Below are positions 24,073 to 32,667 of a DNA stretch of 64,000 nucleotides, piece after piece. The position numbers and the translations under genes are program-made. The first letter of the stretch is position 1. The number at the start of each line of letters is the position of its first letter. Source of the DNA: Carboxylicivirga taeanensis (GTDB taxonomy: Bacteria; Bacteroidota; Bacteroidia; Bacteroidales; Marinilabiliaceae); assembly GCF_051851475.1 (NCBI RefSeq), contig NZ_JBPUSJ010000009.1, forward strand, positions 123,156 through 187,155, written 5' to 3'. The notes under the pieces are model-generated. The model was not told where the DNA came from, did not search any database, and saw only the letters and a list, made by a program, of their open reading frames with translations.

Positions 24073-24804
24073 TTATCGCCTTGAAGGCCGTAATGACATT
24101 TTGGTGATATACAGAAAGAAAAAAACGAGCGACGACAGATGCACAACATCCCGTGAATCGATTACCCCGCGACTTAAAGAACGGTAATGGCTATCAATAC
24201 CAATGTAGCTGATGAGTTCGCGATAAGCCCCCAAACCAGGGAGAACAGCCAAAGAATCGAATCCGGAATAGAACATAAAACACAGTAACACCGCCAACAC
24301 AAAAGCAACTATCTGATTATCGGTGAGTGACGAAGCGAACAGGCCAATCGCAACATAAACAGCTGCCAGAAAAGCAAGGCCAATATAAGATCCCCAGGTT
24401 CCTCCCATATCCAGGTTACCAGCAGGGTTGGCCAGGTGATATACGCTATACACAAAGATAAGCGTAGGCAACAAACTAATTAACACAACGGCCAAACCCG
24501 CCATAAATTTACCAATGACTATTTGCATAGTCGATATAGGGCGCGTGAGCAGCACATCCAATGTACCCATCTTTTTCTCATCGGCAAACAAGCGCATGCA
24601 CACGGCCGGTACAAGAAAAAGATAAACCCAAGGTGCCAAATAAAACAAGGAGTCCAGTGTGGCATAACCACCATATAGGATGTTTAAATCATTGGGAATT
24701 ACCCATAAAAACAAACCGGTGACGAGTAGAAAGACTGAAACAACCAGAGCACCGGTGATAGAACTAAAAAAAGTAACCAATTCTTTTTTAAATAGTGCTA
24801 ACAT
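24073..24804 (-). CDS. gldF: Gliding-associated ABC transporter permease GldF
   Basis: 243 residues with about six hydrophobic helices, starting MLALFKKELVTFFSSITGALVVSVFLLVTGLFLWVIP. The block FLVPAVCMRLFADEKKMGTLDVLLTRPIS is typical of ABC-2 type permeases. It pairs with GldG directly downstream. The gene begins 4 bases after lpxB, so it is in the same operon. ATPase subunit GldA must be elsewhere. Confidence 0.93.
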   Translation of the reverse strand: MLALFKKELVTFFSSITGALVVSVFLLVTGLFLWVIPNDLNILYGGYATLDSLFYLAPWVYLFLVPAVCMRLFADEKKMGTLDVLLTRPISTMQIVIGKFMAGLAVVLISLLPTLIFVYSVYHLANPAGNLDMGGTWGSYIGLAFLAAVYVAIGLFASSLTDNQIVAFVLAVLLCFMFYSGFDSLAVLPGLGAYRELISYIGIDSHYRSLSRGVIDSRDVVHLSSLVFFFLYITKMSLRPSRR

Positions 24805-24808
24805 CTGT

Positions 24809-25960
24809 TTAACTTTTATTCAACGGTTTATCTTCCTTTAAGGCTTCGAGCATTAGCTGCGCAGTGCGCGCACTGGAACCGGGACCACCCATCCGTTGAT
24901 GCAACTCGGCATAATCTGCCAGCATCTGCTGCCGACGTTCCCCATCCTGCAACAACAAACCGAGCTCTTTTTCCAGCTTATCCAATGAAAAATCGCTCTG
25001 AAACAATTCAAGAACCGCTTCCTTATCGAGCACCAGATTAACCAATGAAATATAGGGCACTTTGATGAGTATCTTTTTGGCCACAAAATCGGTAAATCCA
25101 CCGCCCCACATTTTGTAACACACAACCTGTGGACAGTCGAGTAATGCTGTTTCCAGCGTTGCAGTACCTGATGTAACCAAGGCTGCGCGAGCCTGCTGCA
25201 GCAGCTGATAGGTCTGCCCAGAAACAACCGCTACGTCTTTGTTTTTAATATAGGGCTGATACTCTTCCACAGAAAAAGAGGGAGCGCCTGCAATTACAAA
25301 CTGATAATCTGGAAACTTTTCGACCATTTGCAACATATCGGGCAAGTTATAGCTGATTTCCCCCTTTCGACTTCCGGCAAGCAATGCCACCTTTGGCCGA
25401 CTATCCAACTGGTTGCGTTCTATGAAAGCTTCGAAAGACTCCCCTTTATTGGCCCGGTTATCAATCGCATCCAATACCGGATTCCCACTATACTGTACCT
25501 CTACGCCGTGCTCTTCAAAGAACTTGGTCTCAAAAGGCAGAATGGTAAACATCCGATCAACGGTTGCTTTGATCTTTTTAACGCGTTTCTGGTTCCAGGC
25601 CCAAATTTTTGGAGAGATATAATAATAAACCAGCACATTGTGTGCATGAGCAAACTTTGCCATCCGCAGGTTAAAGCCGGCATAATCAACAAGTATCAGC
25701 ACATCGGGCTGGTAGTTTAGCAAATCATCCTGACACAGCTTGAAATTCTTTTTTATCGAGTTCAGGTTCATCAATACATCCCAAAGCCCCATAACAGCGG
25801 TGTCCTTGTAATGACGAACAAGGATTCCCCCCTGCTCTTTCATTAAATCGCCTCCCCAATACCTGAAATCGGCATTGGCATCCTGAGCTTTAAAAGCTTT
25901 CATCAGGTTAGAAGCATGTAAATCGCCTGAAGCTTCACCCGCAATGATATAATAACGCAT
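24809..25960 (-). CDS. lpxB: Lipid-A-disaccharide synthase
   Basis: 383 residues. The start MRYYIIAGEASGDLHASNLMKAF, with the GEASGDLH signature, identifies LpxB. LPFETKFFEEHG and LLAGSRKGEI are further conserved blocks, as is the SGTATLETAL nucleotide-sugar site. It condenses UDP-diacylglucosamine with lipid X to form the lipid A disaccharide at the inner membrane. Genes run surE, 98-aa membrane protein, lpxB, gldF, gldG with gaps from -11 to 16 bases. Confidence 0.96.
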   Translation of the reverse strand: MRYYIIAGEASGDLHASNLMKAFKAQDANADFRYWGGDLMKEQGGILVRHYKDTAVMGLWDVLMNLNSIKKNFKLCQDDLLNYQPDVLILVDYAGFNLRMAKFAHAHNVLVYYYISPKIWAWNQKRVKKIKATVDRMFTILPFETKFFEEHGVEVQYSGNPVLDAIDNRANKGESFEAFIERNQLDSRPKVALLAGSRKGEISYNLPDMLQMVEKFPDYQFVIAGAPSFSVEEYQPYIKNKDVAVVSGQTYQLLQQARAALVTSGTATLETALLDCPQVVCYKMWGGGFTDFVAKKILIKVPYISLVNLVLDKEAVLELFQSDFSLDKLEKELGLLLQDGERRQQMLADYAELHQRMGGPGSSARTAQLMLEALKEDKPLNKS

Positions 25961-25975
25961 ACGGTGTTGTGTTTT

Positions 25976-26272
25976 TTATAATAAAAATCTAAGGACAATC
26001 ACAAGAATTGCATACAATACTGTGGCTGTAACAATGCCCCGGGCCGCCAGCAATCGCTCTTTATTTATGGCAATAAGGAAGACCACTAAATTTGGCAGCA
26101 CACTGATGCTTAAAAGCTTGCCAATACTTCCCATTTTAACCATCTGATGCACAAATGGCCAAAACATTAAATCGCCCCGATATAGAAAATAATACAAAGC
26201 GAATGACATAACAATGGGCAGTATAAGTCCCACCAGCATCCCGACATACAACTTGTTACACTTACAATTCAT
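25976..26272 (-). CDS. Small membrane protein between surE and lpxB
   Basis: 98 residues. Three hydrophobic helices are visible: LYVGMLVGLILPIVMSFALYYF, LLSISVLPNLVVFLIAI and ATVLYAILVIVLRFLL. No family is recognised. The N-terminus MNCKCNKL is Cys-rich but too short for a lipobox. Its first codons overlap the surE 3' end by 11 bases, so translation is coupled. A link to envelope or lipid A biology is only inferred from position. Confidence 0.75.
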   Translation of the reverse strand: MNCKCNKLYVGMLVGLILPIVMSFALYYFLYRGDLMFWPFVHQMVKMGSIGKLLSISVLPNLVVFLIAINKERLLAARGIVTATVLYAILVIVLRFLL

Positions 26273-27044
26273 AACTTTGCTCCTTCATGTATGATAAAAG
26301 GTTAAAGTTGGTAGCATCCAACTGACAGGGAACGATTGATGCATATCCCTTATTGAGCATATACTCATCTGTATCTTTAGCTTCTGGCTCCAAGTTTTCA
26401 AAATGACCGGTCAACCAATAATAGTCTCGTCCCCGCGGATCTTGTCGCGAAACAAACTCCTCTACCCAACGACCTTTACTCTGACGCGCTACCCGGGCTC
26501 CTTTTACAGGGTTGATGTCGGGAATATTGACATTCAAATACGTTCCTTGAGGGAGCTTGTCAGAAAGCATTGACTTCACAACATGTTCGGCCACTTTCAC
26601 TGCCTCTGTGAAATCAGCATCATGCTGATAATTCAGCAGGGAAAAGCCAACTGCAGGTATCTGATTAAGGGCGCCCTCTCGCGCTGCTCCAACAGTTCCT
26701 GAATAGTGCAGACTAATGCTGGAATTTGTTCCATGATTAATGCCCGAAACTAACAAATCTGGTTTCTTAGTTAGCAACACATTGAGCGCCAACTTAACAC
26801 AGTCTACCGGCGTCCCATTAACCTTATATAACTTCAGCCCTTCCTTTTCTTTAACCAGCTTGGCATACAATGGGGTTTTAACCGTTATGGCATGCGACAT
26901 GCCCGAATACGATTCGTTGGGCACCACTACCACCACCTCGGCAATAAGCTTTAACATCTTCACTAGTGCTTCCAGCCCCTTCGCTTTAATTCCATCATCA
27001 TTGGTCACCAAAATCAATGGTTTTTCCTTCTCTGTTTTCAACAT
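26262..27044 (-). CDS. surE: 5'-nucleotidase SurE
   Basis: 260 residues. The metal-binding start ILVTNDDGIKAKGL (Asp-Asp), the SGMSHAITV segment and SGINHGTNSSISLHYSGTVGAAREG (Asn and Ser ligands) are all intact. SurE dephosphorylates nucleoside 5'- and 3'-monophosphates in the cytoplasm and is linked to stationary-phase survival. First gene of the surE-lpxB-gldFG operon. Confidence 0.96.
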   Translation of the reverse strand: MLKTEKEKPLILVTNDDGIKAKGLEALVKMLKLIAEVVVVVPNESYSGMSHAITVKTPLYAKLVKEKEGLKLYKVNGTPVDCVKLALNVLLTKKPDLLVSGINHGTNSSISLHYSGTVGAAREGALNQIPAVGFSLLNYQHDADFTEAVKVAEHVVKSMLSDKLPQGTYLNVNIPDINPVKGARVARQSKGRWVEEFVSRQDPRGRDYYWLTGHFENLEPEAKDTDEYMLNKGYASIVPCQLDATNFNLLSYMKEQSYEL

Positions 27045-27066
27045 ATATAGATTAATTTTAGCCTAT

Positions 27067-27095
27067 CAAAGATAGATATAATCAACAATATCCAA
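27067..27095 (-). promoter_or_regulatory. Promoter of surE operon
   Basis: Minus-strand TATCTTTG (27074-27067) with TTG (27095-27093) 18 bases upstream, close to the Bacteroidota -33/-7 arrangement. It lies 22 bases before the surE start, so the leader is very short. Confidence 0.6.
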
Positions 27096-27409
27096 TAAAC
27101 TATGCAGTCTAATTAGTTCGATTCTGCCGGCAATACCACAGAATAACATGCATGAAGCGCGTCTACACTCACCTCACATCCTCAGTAATTTAACTACAAC
27201 ATTCGGCCCAATAGATTATTGGAAAAATACAGACAAAAACAATCCGTATCGAACAGGTAAAATTACCCATATTTCGGACCTTACTCTATCAAAGATTGCT
27301 ATTTTTTAGTGGCAACTAATCTAACACATAAAAAGACCTAATGCTAATAATCTCCTGTTTCAATCCTAAAAACACCTACTAATAATTAGTTTACAGCCCT
27401 CAAAATCAT

Positions 27410-27417
27410 TACTTTTG
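27410..27417 (+). promoter_or_regulatory. -7 element for pheT
   Basis: TACTTTTG, a consensus match, 75 bases before the pheT ATG. The -33 element is not clear. Confidence 0.5.
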
Positions 27418-27492
27418 TTTGCTCTTAAAAAAGAGGCTGCCGATACACATAATGTATCATTTTGATGTTCAACCTATAATGATTTTAGACGA

Positions 27493-29946
27493 ATGAATAT
27501 TTCATACAACTGGCTAAAAAACTACCTCAATATTGATTTAGCACCGGAAAAGGTATCTGAAATTCTAACCGACTTAGGACTCGAGGTTGGTGGCATGGAA
27601 GAAGTTCAATCAGTTAAAGGTGGATTAGAAGGCCTGGTAATTGGTGAAGTTTTAACTTGCGAAAAGCACCCTAACGCCGATAAGTTAAGTGTTACTACCG
27701 TTAACATTGGAGCTAACGAACCATTACCTATTGTATGTGGTGCGCCCAATGTTGCAGCCGGTCAGAAAGTAGTGGTTGCCACGGTTGGTACGGTATTGTA
27801 TAGCGGTGACGAAAGCTTTTCCATCAAAAAATCTAAAATCAGGGGCGAACAATCGATGGGCATGATTTGCGCCGAAGATGAGATTGGACTTGGTGCCAGC
27901 CACGATGGCATAATGGTGCTCCCCGAGGATACAGTGCCTGGCACCTTGGCAAAAGATTACTTCCAAATTGAAAACGACATCGCCATTGAAGTTGACCTTA
28001 CGCCTAACCGCGTTGATGGGGCATCTCACTATGGGGTAGCACGCGATCTGGCCGCATATCTGAAGCAGCATCAGGATGATGTGGAGTTAAGCCTGCCGGC
28101 GGTGGATGCTTTCAAAGCCGACAACAACAGTTATCCGGTAAAAGTAACGGTTGAAAACACTGAAGCATGTCCGCGCTACTGTGGTGTAACAATCAGCGAT
28201 GTAACAGTAAAAGAATCGCCCGAATGGTTACAGAACCGCTTAAAAGCAATTGGCCTGAACCCCATTAACAACATTGTTGATGTAACCAACTTTGTACTGC
28301 ATGAATTGGGTCAACCACTGCACGCGTTTGATGGTGATCAGATAGCCGGCAACGAGGTGATTGTAAAAACATTGCCCGACGGGACCCTTTTTGAAACACT
28401 TGATGAGGAGAAACGTGAGCTGTCAGACAAAGACCTGATGATATGCAATGCTAACGAAGGCATGTGCATAGCTGGCGTTTTTGGAGGCATCAAAAGCGGC
28501 GTTAGTGAAAAAACGAATAAAGTATTTCTTGAGAGTGCCTATTTCAACCCTGTTTGGGTGCGAAAAACGGCGAAACGCCATACTCTAAGCACCGATGCCA
28601 GCTTCCGTTTTGAGCGAGGAGTTGACCCAAATATGACGGTGTACGCACTTAAACGAGCAGCTTTGCTAATCAAAGAAGTGGCAGGAGGCAGTATATCGAG
28701 TGAGGTTATTGACATCTACCCAACAAAGATTGAAAATTTCACGGTAGACGTGAGCTATCGCAACATTGCCAGACTGATTGGCAAGACACTTTCCAATGAT
28801 ACGATCAAAAACATTTTAAGTGCATTGGAGATTGAGATAATCAACGAAACTGAAGAAGGTCTGAAGTTATCGGTGCCGCCTTACCGTGTAGATGTGCAGC
28901 GCGAAGCCGATGTAGTTGAGGAAATACTGCGGGTATATGGCTACAACAACATAGAAATGCCTTCCACCGTAAACAGCACAATTGTATACTCGCAAAAGCC
29001 TGACGACCACAAATTAAAAAATCAATTGGCTAACCAGTTAATTGCCCAGGGTTTTTCGGAAATCATGTGTAATTCACTCACCAAAGCAGCTTACTACGAA
29101 TCGCTGGAAAGCTACCCACGCCAAAGTGTTGTGGAACTGGCTAACCCGCTAAGCAACGATCTGAACGGCATGCGTCAAACATTGCTGTTTGGAGCTCTGG
29201 AGTCTATCGCTCACAATATTAACCGCCGCAACAGCGATTTAAAACTGTTTGAATTTGGCAATACTTACCATTTCAATACCGGTGGCGATAAAACAGATTT
29301 AAATAATTACAGTGAAGAGCAGCGACTGGCGCTATTTATGACAGGAAATAAGGCGGCAAGCAACTGGAACACTCCTGAGCAACAGGTTAGCTTCTTTGAC
29401 CTTAAGAATCTGCTTGAGAATCTACTCCTGCGTCTTGGGCTCTCATTTGCCGACTTTAAAGAGGAAATGACGCAATCAGACCTGTTTACAGAAGGCATCA
29501 GCCTGATGCAGGGAGATAGTTCAGTCATTGATTTTGGCTTGGTTAACAGCAAACTGCTCAAATCATTTGATATTGACATGCCAGTTTATTTTGCTGAAAT
29601 AAAATGGGACATTATCCTGAAGAAAAGCAGCAAGAAGACGGTAACCTATAAAGAAATATCTAAGTTCCCTGAGGTAAAAAGAGACTTGGCGCTCGTGCTT
29701 AATAAAGATGTTAAATTTGAGCAGGTAAAAGCCATTGCTCAAAAAACAGAAAAAAAATTACTGAAACGCATTTCACTGTTTGATGTATTTGAGGGAGAAA
29801 AGCTTGGTGCTGACAAGAAGTCATATGCGGTTAGCTTTATCCTTCAGGACGAAACTAAAACACTGAATGACAAGCAAATTGATAAGATTATGAATAAACT
29901 AATGAGCACATATGAAAAAGAATTAGGTGCTTTGATTAGAAAATAA
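27493..29946 (+). CDS. pheT: Phenylalanyl-tRNA synthetase beta subunit
   Basis: 817 residues, normal length. Begins MNISYNWLKNYLNIDL. Domains in order: EMAP-like tRNA-binding domain (about 40-150), B3/B4 editing domain with the PRYCGVTISDV and NNIVDVTNFVLHELGQPLHAFD blocks, B5 domain, catalytic-like core, and a C-terminal ferredoxin-fold anticodon-binding domain (about 720-817, SKFPEVKRDLALVL). It pairs with PheS, not encoded here. A strong terminator follows. Confidence 0.97.
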   Translation: MNISYNWLKNYLNIDLAPEKVSEILTDLGLEVGGMEEVQSVKGGLEGLVIGEVLTCEKHPNADKLSVTTVNIGANEPLPIVCGAPNVAAGQKVVVATVGTVLYSGDESFSIKKSKIRGEQSMGMICAEDEIGLGASHDGIMVLPEDTVPGTLAKDYFQIENDIAIEVDLTPNRVDGASHYGVARDLAAYLKQHQDDVELSLPAVDAFKADNNSYPVKVTVENTEACPRYCGVTISDVTVKESPEWLQNRLKAIGLNPINNIVDVTNFVLHELGQPLHAFDGDQIAGNEVIVKTLPDGTLFETLDEEKRELSDKDLMICNANEGMCIAGVFGGIKSGVSEKTNKVFLESAYFNPVWVRKTAKRHTLSTDASFRFERGVDPNMTVYALKRAALLIKEVAGGSISSEVIDIYPTKIENFTVDVSYRNIARLIGKTLSNDTIKNILSALEIEIINETEEGLKLSVPPYRVDVQREADVVEEILRVYGYNNIEMPSTVNSTIVYSQKPDDHKLKNQLANQLIAQGFSEIMCNSLTKAAYYESLESYPRQSVVELANPLSNDLNGMRQTLLFGALESIAHNINRRNSDLKLFEFGNTYHFNTGGDKTDLNNYSEEQRLALFMTGNKAASNWNTPEQQVSFFDLKNLLENLLLRLGLSFADFKEEMTQSDLFTEGISLMQGDSSVIDFGLVNSKLLKSFDIDMPVYFAEIKWDIILKKSSKKTVTYKEISKFPEVKRDLALVLNKDVKFEQVKAIAQKTEKKLLKRISLFDVFEGEKLGADKKSYAVSFILQDETKTLNDKQIDKIMNKLMSTYEKELGALIRK

Positions 29947-29970
29947 CATACTCGTTCATTTCGAACTGAC

Positions 29971-30010
29971 TAAAAAAGGGTAGCGACAGTGTCGCTACCC
30001 TTTTTTAGTT
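29971..30010. terminator. Strong bidirectional terminator after pheT
   Basis: GGGTAGCGACA / TGTCGCTACCC with a 1-base centre, flanked by an A-run on the left and a T-run on the right. Confidence 0.92.
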
Positions 30011-30041
30011 AATCAATTCTATTCCTCTCTCTATTTATTTC

Positions 30042-30073
30042 AAAAAAAAGCTGCTCAACAATATTGAGCAGCC
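30042..30073 (-). terminator. Terminator after flavodiiron gene
   Basis: Minus-strand stem GCTGCTCAA / TTGAGCAGC followed by an 8-base T-run, 27 bases after the fprA stop. Confidence 0.88.
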
Positions 30074-30099
30074 TATCTTATATTTTCACTACGACACTA

Positions 30100-31296
30100 T
30101 TATTTGTCCGCCTTTAGCTTTTCAGCCATAGCAACACCCAGTTGCCAGCAAGCTTCATATTTATCTTCTTTCAAGGCATGCTTCTCTTCTACAGCCTCTG
30201 CGACCTCTTCCCACTTAAGAGTCTCAGCAATCTCGCGCAATTTTTTAACTGATGCACCCGCCCATGTAAACGAGCCTAAAACGCCATAGTAGTGATTAGT
30301 CACTCCCATGTGCTCCAGTTTAAGAGCCAACGCTTCCATATTAGGATGCAGTTCGTTACTGTATGTCGGGCTACCTAGAATTATACCTTTATATTTAAAA
30401 ACATCGGAAATAATGTAGGATGGATGTGTCTTGCTTACGTCATAAACGCGCACATTTTTTATTCCGTTTTCTGCAATAGCTCGGGCAGTAACCTCAGCCA
30501 TCTCCTCTGTGTTACCATACATAGATGCATAGGCTATCACTACACCTTCTTCGCCTTCATATTTACTCCACTGGTCATACATCTCCACCATTCGAGCTAT
30601 ATTTTCACGATAGATAGGTCCGTGAGACGGAGCAATCATACTGATATCTAAACCTTCGAGTTTCTGCAAAGCTTTCTGTACCGGATTGCCATATTTGCCA
30701 ACAATATTAGAGTAGTAACGACGCATCTCGTCAGTATAGTGCTCAAAATCCAACTCATCATCAAAAATACCACCATCTAAGGTACCAAAACTACCAAATG
30801 CGTCTGATGAAAATAAAATACGATTACTTTCTTCAAAGCAGACCATTGACTCGGGCCAGTGCACCATCGGAACAGTATAGAAAGTCAGTTTATTTTTCCC
30901 TAAATCAATAGAATCGCCTTCTTTTACAATCTCAAAGCTCCCGGTAATTCCATAGTACCCCTCAATCATTGGAACAGTCTTTTTGTTACCAACAATTTTC
31001 ATTTCAGGATACAGTTCTGTGAGAATACGAATAGCACCAGAATGATCCGGCTCCATATGGTTAACTACTAAATAATCAACCTTACGACCCTTTAGAATGG
31101 CTCTGACTTTAGCAATCCATTTTTCAAAATGACCAGCCTCAACAGTATCGATAATCGCTACTTTTTCATCGGCAATAACATAAGAGTTGTAGGATACTCC
31201 ACGCTCGAGTGGCCACATATTTTCAAATAAATTTGTACGTCGATCGTTGACACCCACATAAAAAATATCTTCCGAGAGATTTACCGGTTTGTACAT
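30100..31296 (-). CDS. fprA: Flavodiiron protein (O2/NO reductase)
   Basis: 398 residues. The N-terminal metallo-beta-lactamase-like domain carries the di-iron ligands in NHMEPDHSG (H-x-E-x-D-H), a further His in VPMVHWPESM and an Asp in FSSDAFGSFG. The C-terminal flavodoxin domain has the FMN loop ASMYGNTEEMAE. These cytoplasmic enzymes reduce O2 to water, or NO to N2O, and protect anaerobes. There is no fused rubredoxin domain. Electron donor not encoded nearby. Confidence 0.95.
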   Translation of the reverse strand: MYKPVNLSEDIFYVGVNDRRTNLFENMWPLERGVSYNSYVIADEKVAIIDTVEAGHFEKWIAKVRAILKGRKVDYLVVNHMEPDHSGAIRILTELYPEMKIVGNKKTVPMIEGYYGITGSFEIVKEGDSIDLGKNKLTFYTVPMVHWPESMVCFEESNRILFSSDAFGSFGTLDGGIFDDELDFEHYTDEMRRYYSNIVGKYGNPVQKALQKLEGLDISMIAPSHGPIYRENIARMVEMYDQWSKYEGEEGVVIAYASMYGNTEEMAEVTARAIAENGIKNVRVYDVSKTHPSYIISDVFKYKGIILGSPTYSNELHPNMEALALKLEHMGVTNHYYGVLGSFTWAGASVKKLREIAETLKWEEVAEAVEEKHALKEDKYEACWQLGVAMAEKLKADK

Positions 31297-31345
31297 TTCT
31301 TGTTTGGTTTATGTTGTATGATATTTATTTCGGTATTTGAATGCG

Positions 31346-31353
31346 CAAAAATA
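31346..31353 (-). promoter_or_regulatory. -7 element for fprA
   Basis: Minus-strand TATTTTTG, 49 bases before the fprA start; -33 unclear. Confidence 0.45.
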
Positions 31354-31420
31354 GAAAAAGTTGCTGAGTAGAAAGAATAAAATGCACCTTATCTGATGAT
31401 TAAATCATTGTTGAGCGCGG

Positions 31421-31450
31421 AAAAGCCGACACGAAAGTATCGGCTTTTAT
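31421..31450. terminator. Terminator after SPOR lipoprotein gene
   Basis: AAAAGCCGA / TCGGCTTTT with a 10-base loop, in the correct place for the minus-strand operon ending at 31468. Confidence 0.85.
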
Positions 31451-31467
31451 CCTTTTTACTGCCATGG

Positions 31468-31908
31468 TTATATGCGGCGTATCAGAAGCCACACATCATC
31501 ATATTTGTCATACTCTGTGCGAATTGCACCAATTCGTTTACGAGCAGGATCTTCCTCGTTATAAGCCGATACAGACACGCGGTACAAGCCATTTTCATTT
31601 TCGAGCAAAACGGGCAGAAACCCCTCATTGAGCAGCTGACGCTTATAATTTTGAGCGTTTTCCAATACACGGAATGAGCCAATTATAACATAATATTTAA
31701 AAACTTCATGCTCTTGCTCATCAACCACTTTAACTTTTTCTTCCTTTACAACTATTTTCGACTCCTTTTTCTTAACAACCGGAGTGGTTTCTTCTTTAAC
31801 ATATGGGCTGTCACTATCATCAAAACTTGACGAACCGCCGTTGAGCGACGCACACGACATTACAAAAGCAGAAAGAACAGTTAGTGTTAAGATTTTTAAT
31901 AATTGCAT
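31468..31908 (-). CDS. SPOR-domain lipoprotein
   Basis: 146 residues from ATG 31908; an upstream frame extension overlaps the regulator gene and is less likely. The signal peptide LLKILTLTVLSAFVMSC ends in a lipobox (VMSC). A charged linker (about 25-65, Lys/Glu-rich) follows. The C-terminal ~75 residues, beginning YYVIIGSFRVLENAQNYKRQLLNEGF, form a SPOR domain. SPOR domains bind denuded glycan strands of peptidoglycan at division sites. Downstream of mltG and murB, which fits a cell-wall context. Confidence 0.87.
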   Translation of the reverse strand: MQLLKILTLTVLSAFVMSCASLNGGSSSFDDSDSPYVKEETTPVVKKKESKIVVKEEKVKVVDEQEHEVFKYYVIIGSFRVLENAQNYKRQLLNEGFLPVLLENENGLYRVSVSAYNEEDPARKRIGAIRTEYDKYDDVWLLIRRI

Positions 31909-31930
31909 GTGTTTACTATTTTTAATGTTA

Positions 31931-32584
31931 CTACCTATTAACAAAGCTGATGGCCTCATAAAATTGCTTTCTTTTGCGAAAATAGTGCCAATTTTCTTCT
32001 GTTGCCACTTCTTTTAAGTAATCTTCAAAAATGTTTGTAAAAATATTGGCAAATGTAAAATGCTCTGATTTTAAATAATCCGGTGAATGAATTGCTTTAA
32101 TTCGCTGCATATACTTGTCAATGATTTCGTTATTATCAACATCGTTGCGATACTCGCCACTTTCAATTCCTTTTTCCAGATTATTGCGCAAATGCTGCTC
32201 AATAAGCATAAAGTTTTTGGCCTGACAACGCTTGTATAAATCCGGATTCATTTTAAGGACAAAGAGGTATTTAGCAGGCGATAGCTGCTCAAATCGCTCA
32301 TAAATTTCCTGTCCGCTAATGATCATGCTATCAACGGCACTTCTTGAATCGTATTTATCAAAATCCATAACTTCACGAAGCTCATCGCTCTGCAGTTCAA
32401 GCAAATTAATCAAGAGTGCATCAGTTGTTGGTATCCATTTCAAAAAGTCTTCCTGCTGATAACTAAGAGCCTCAGCTATTTCTGACAGTTGCAATGTAGC
32501 TGGTAAACACACCTGAAGGTGGTCACGAATTGCCATCAGTAATTTACGTCTATCGGATTCCATAGTGCCTTTTTTATATGACAT
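31931..32584 (-). CDS. TetR-like transcriptional regulator
   Basis: 217 residues, mostly helical. The N-terminal region (LLMAIRDHLQVCLPATLQLSEIAEALSYQQEDFLKWIPTTDALL) fits a divergent TetR helix-turn-helix, in which the usual G-x-G-x-x-Y block is altered. The rest is a helical ligand-binding-type domain (YLFVLKMNPDLYKRC, FTNIFEDYLKE). The recognition helix is atypical, so DNA binding should be treated as probable, not certain. It sits 22 bases upstream of the SPOR lipoprotein gene. Confidence 0.65.
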   Translation of the reverse strand: MSYKKGTMESDRRKLLMAIRDHLQVCLPATLQLSEIAEALSYQQEDFLKWIPTTDALLINLLELQSDELREVMDFDKYDSRSAVDSMIISGQEIYERFEQLSPAKYLFVLKMNPDLYKRCQAKNFMLIEQHLRNNLEKGIESGEYRNDVDNNEIIDKYMQRIKAIHSPDYLKSEHFTFANIFTNIFEDYLKEVATEENWHYFRKRKQFYEAISFVNR

Positions 32585-32667
32585 TCAATCGACATAAGGT
32601 AGGCAATTTATAGATAAAAAATCAAGCCTTTAACCCATCAACCACAAGTGAGTTGGCGGATATTATA

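Larger units (their letters stand above)
27045..27492. other. Divergent intergenic region surE/pheT
   Basis: 448 bases without a gene. It holds the two promoters listed separately, a small palindrome CCAATA-gat-TATTGG (27208-27222) and two short hairpins in the pheT leader (CTCTT/AAGAG at about 27422-27435, GATACA/TGTATC at about 27443-27459). The leader hairpins may influence pheT translation, but no terminator or leader peptide was found. Confidence 0.6.

Noticed and set aside
27208..27222. CCAATA/TATTGG palindrome as a specific regulator site
   Set aside because: Short, AT-rich and single; no nearby regulator or second copy to support it.
30424..30651. 75-codon plus-strand frame
   Set aside because: Antisense to the flavodiiron gene with no supporting signal.
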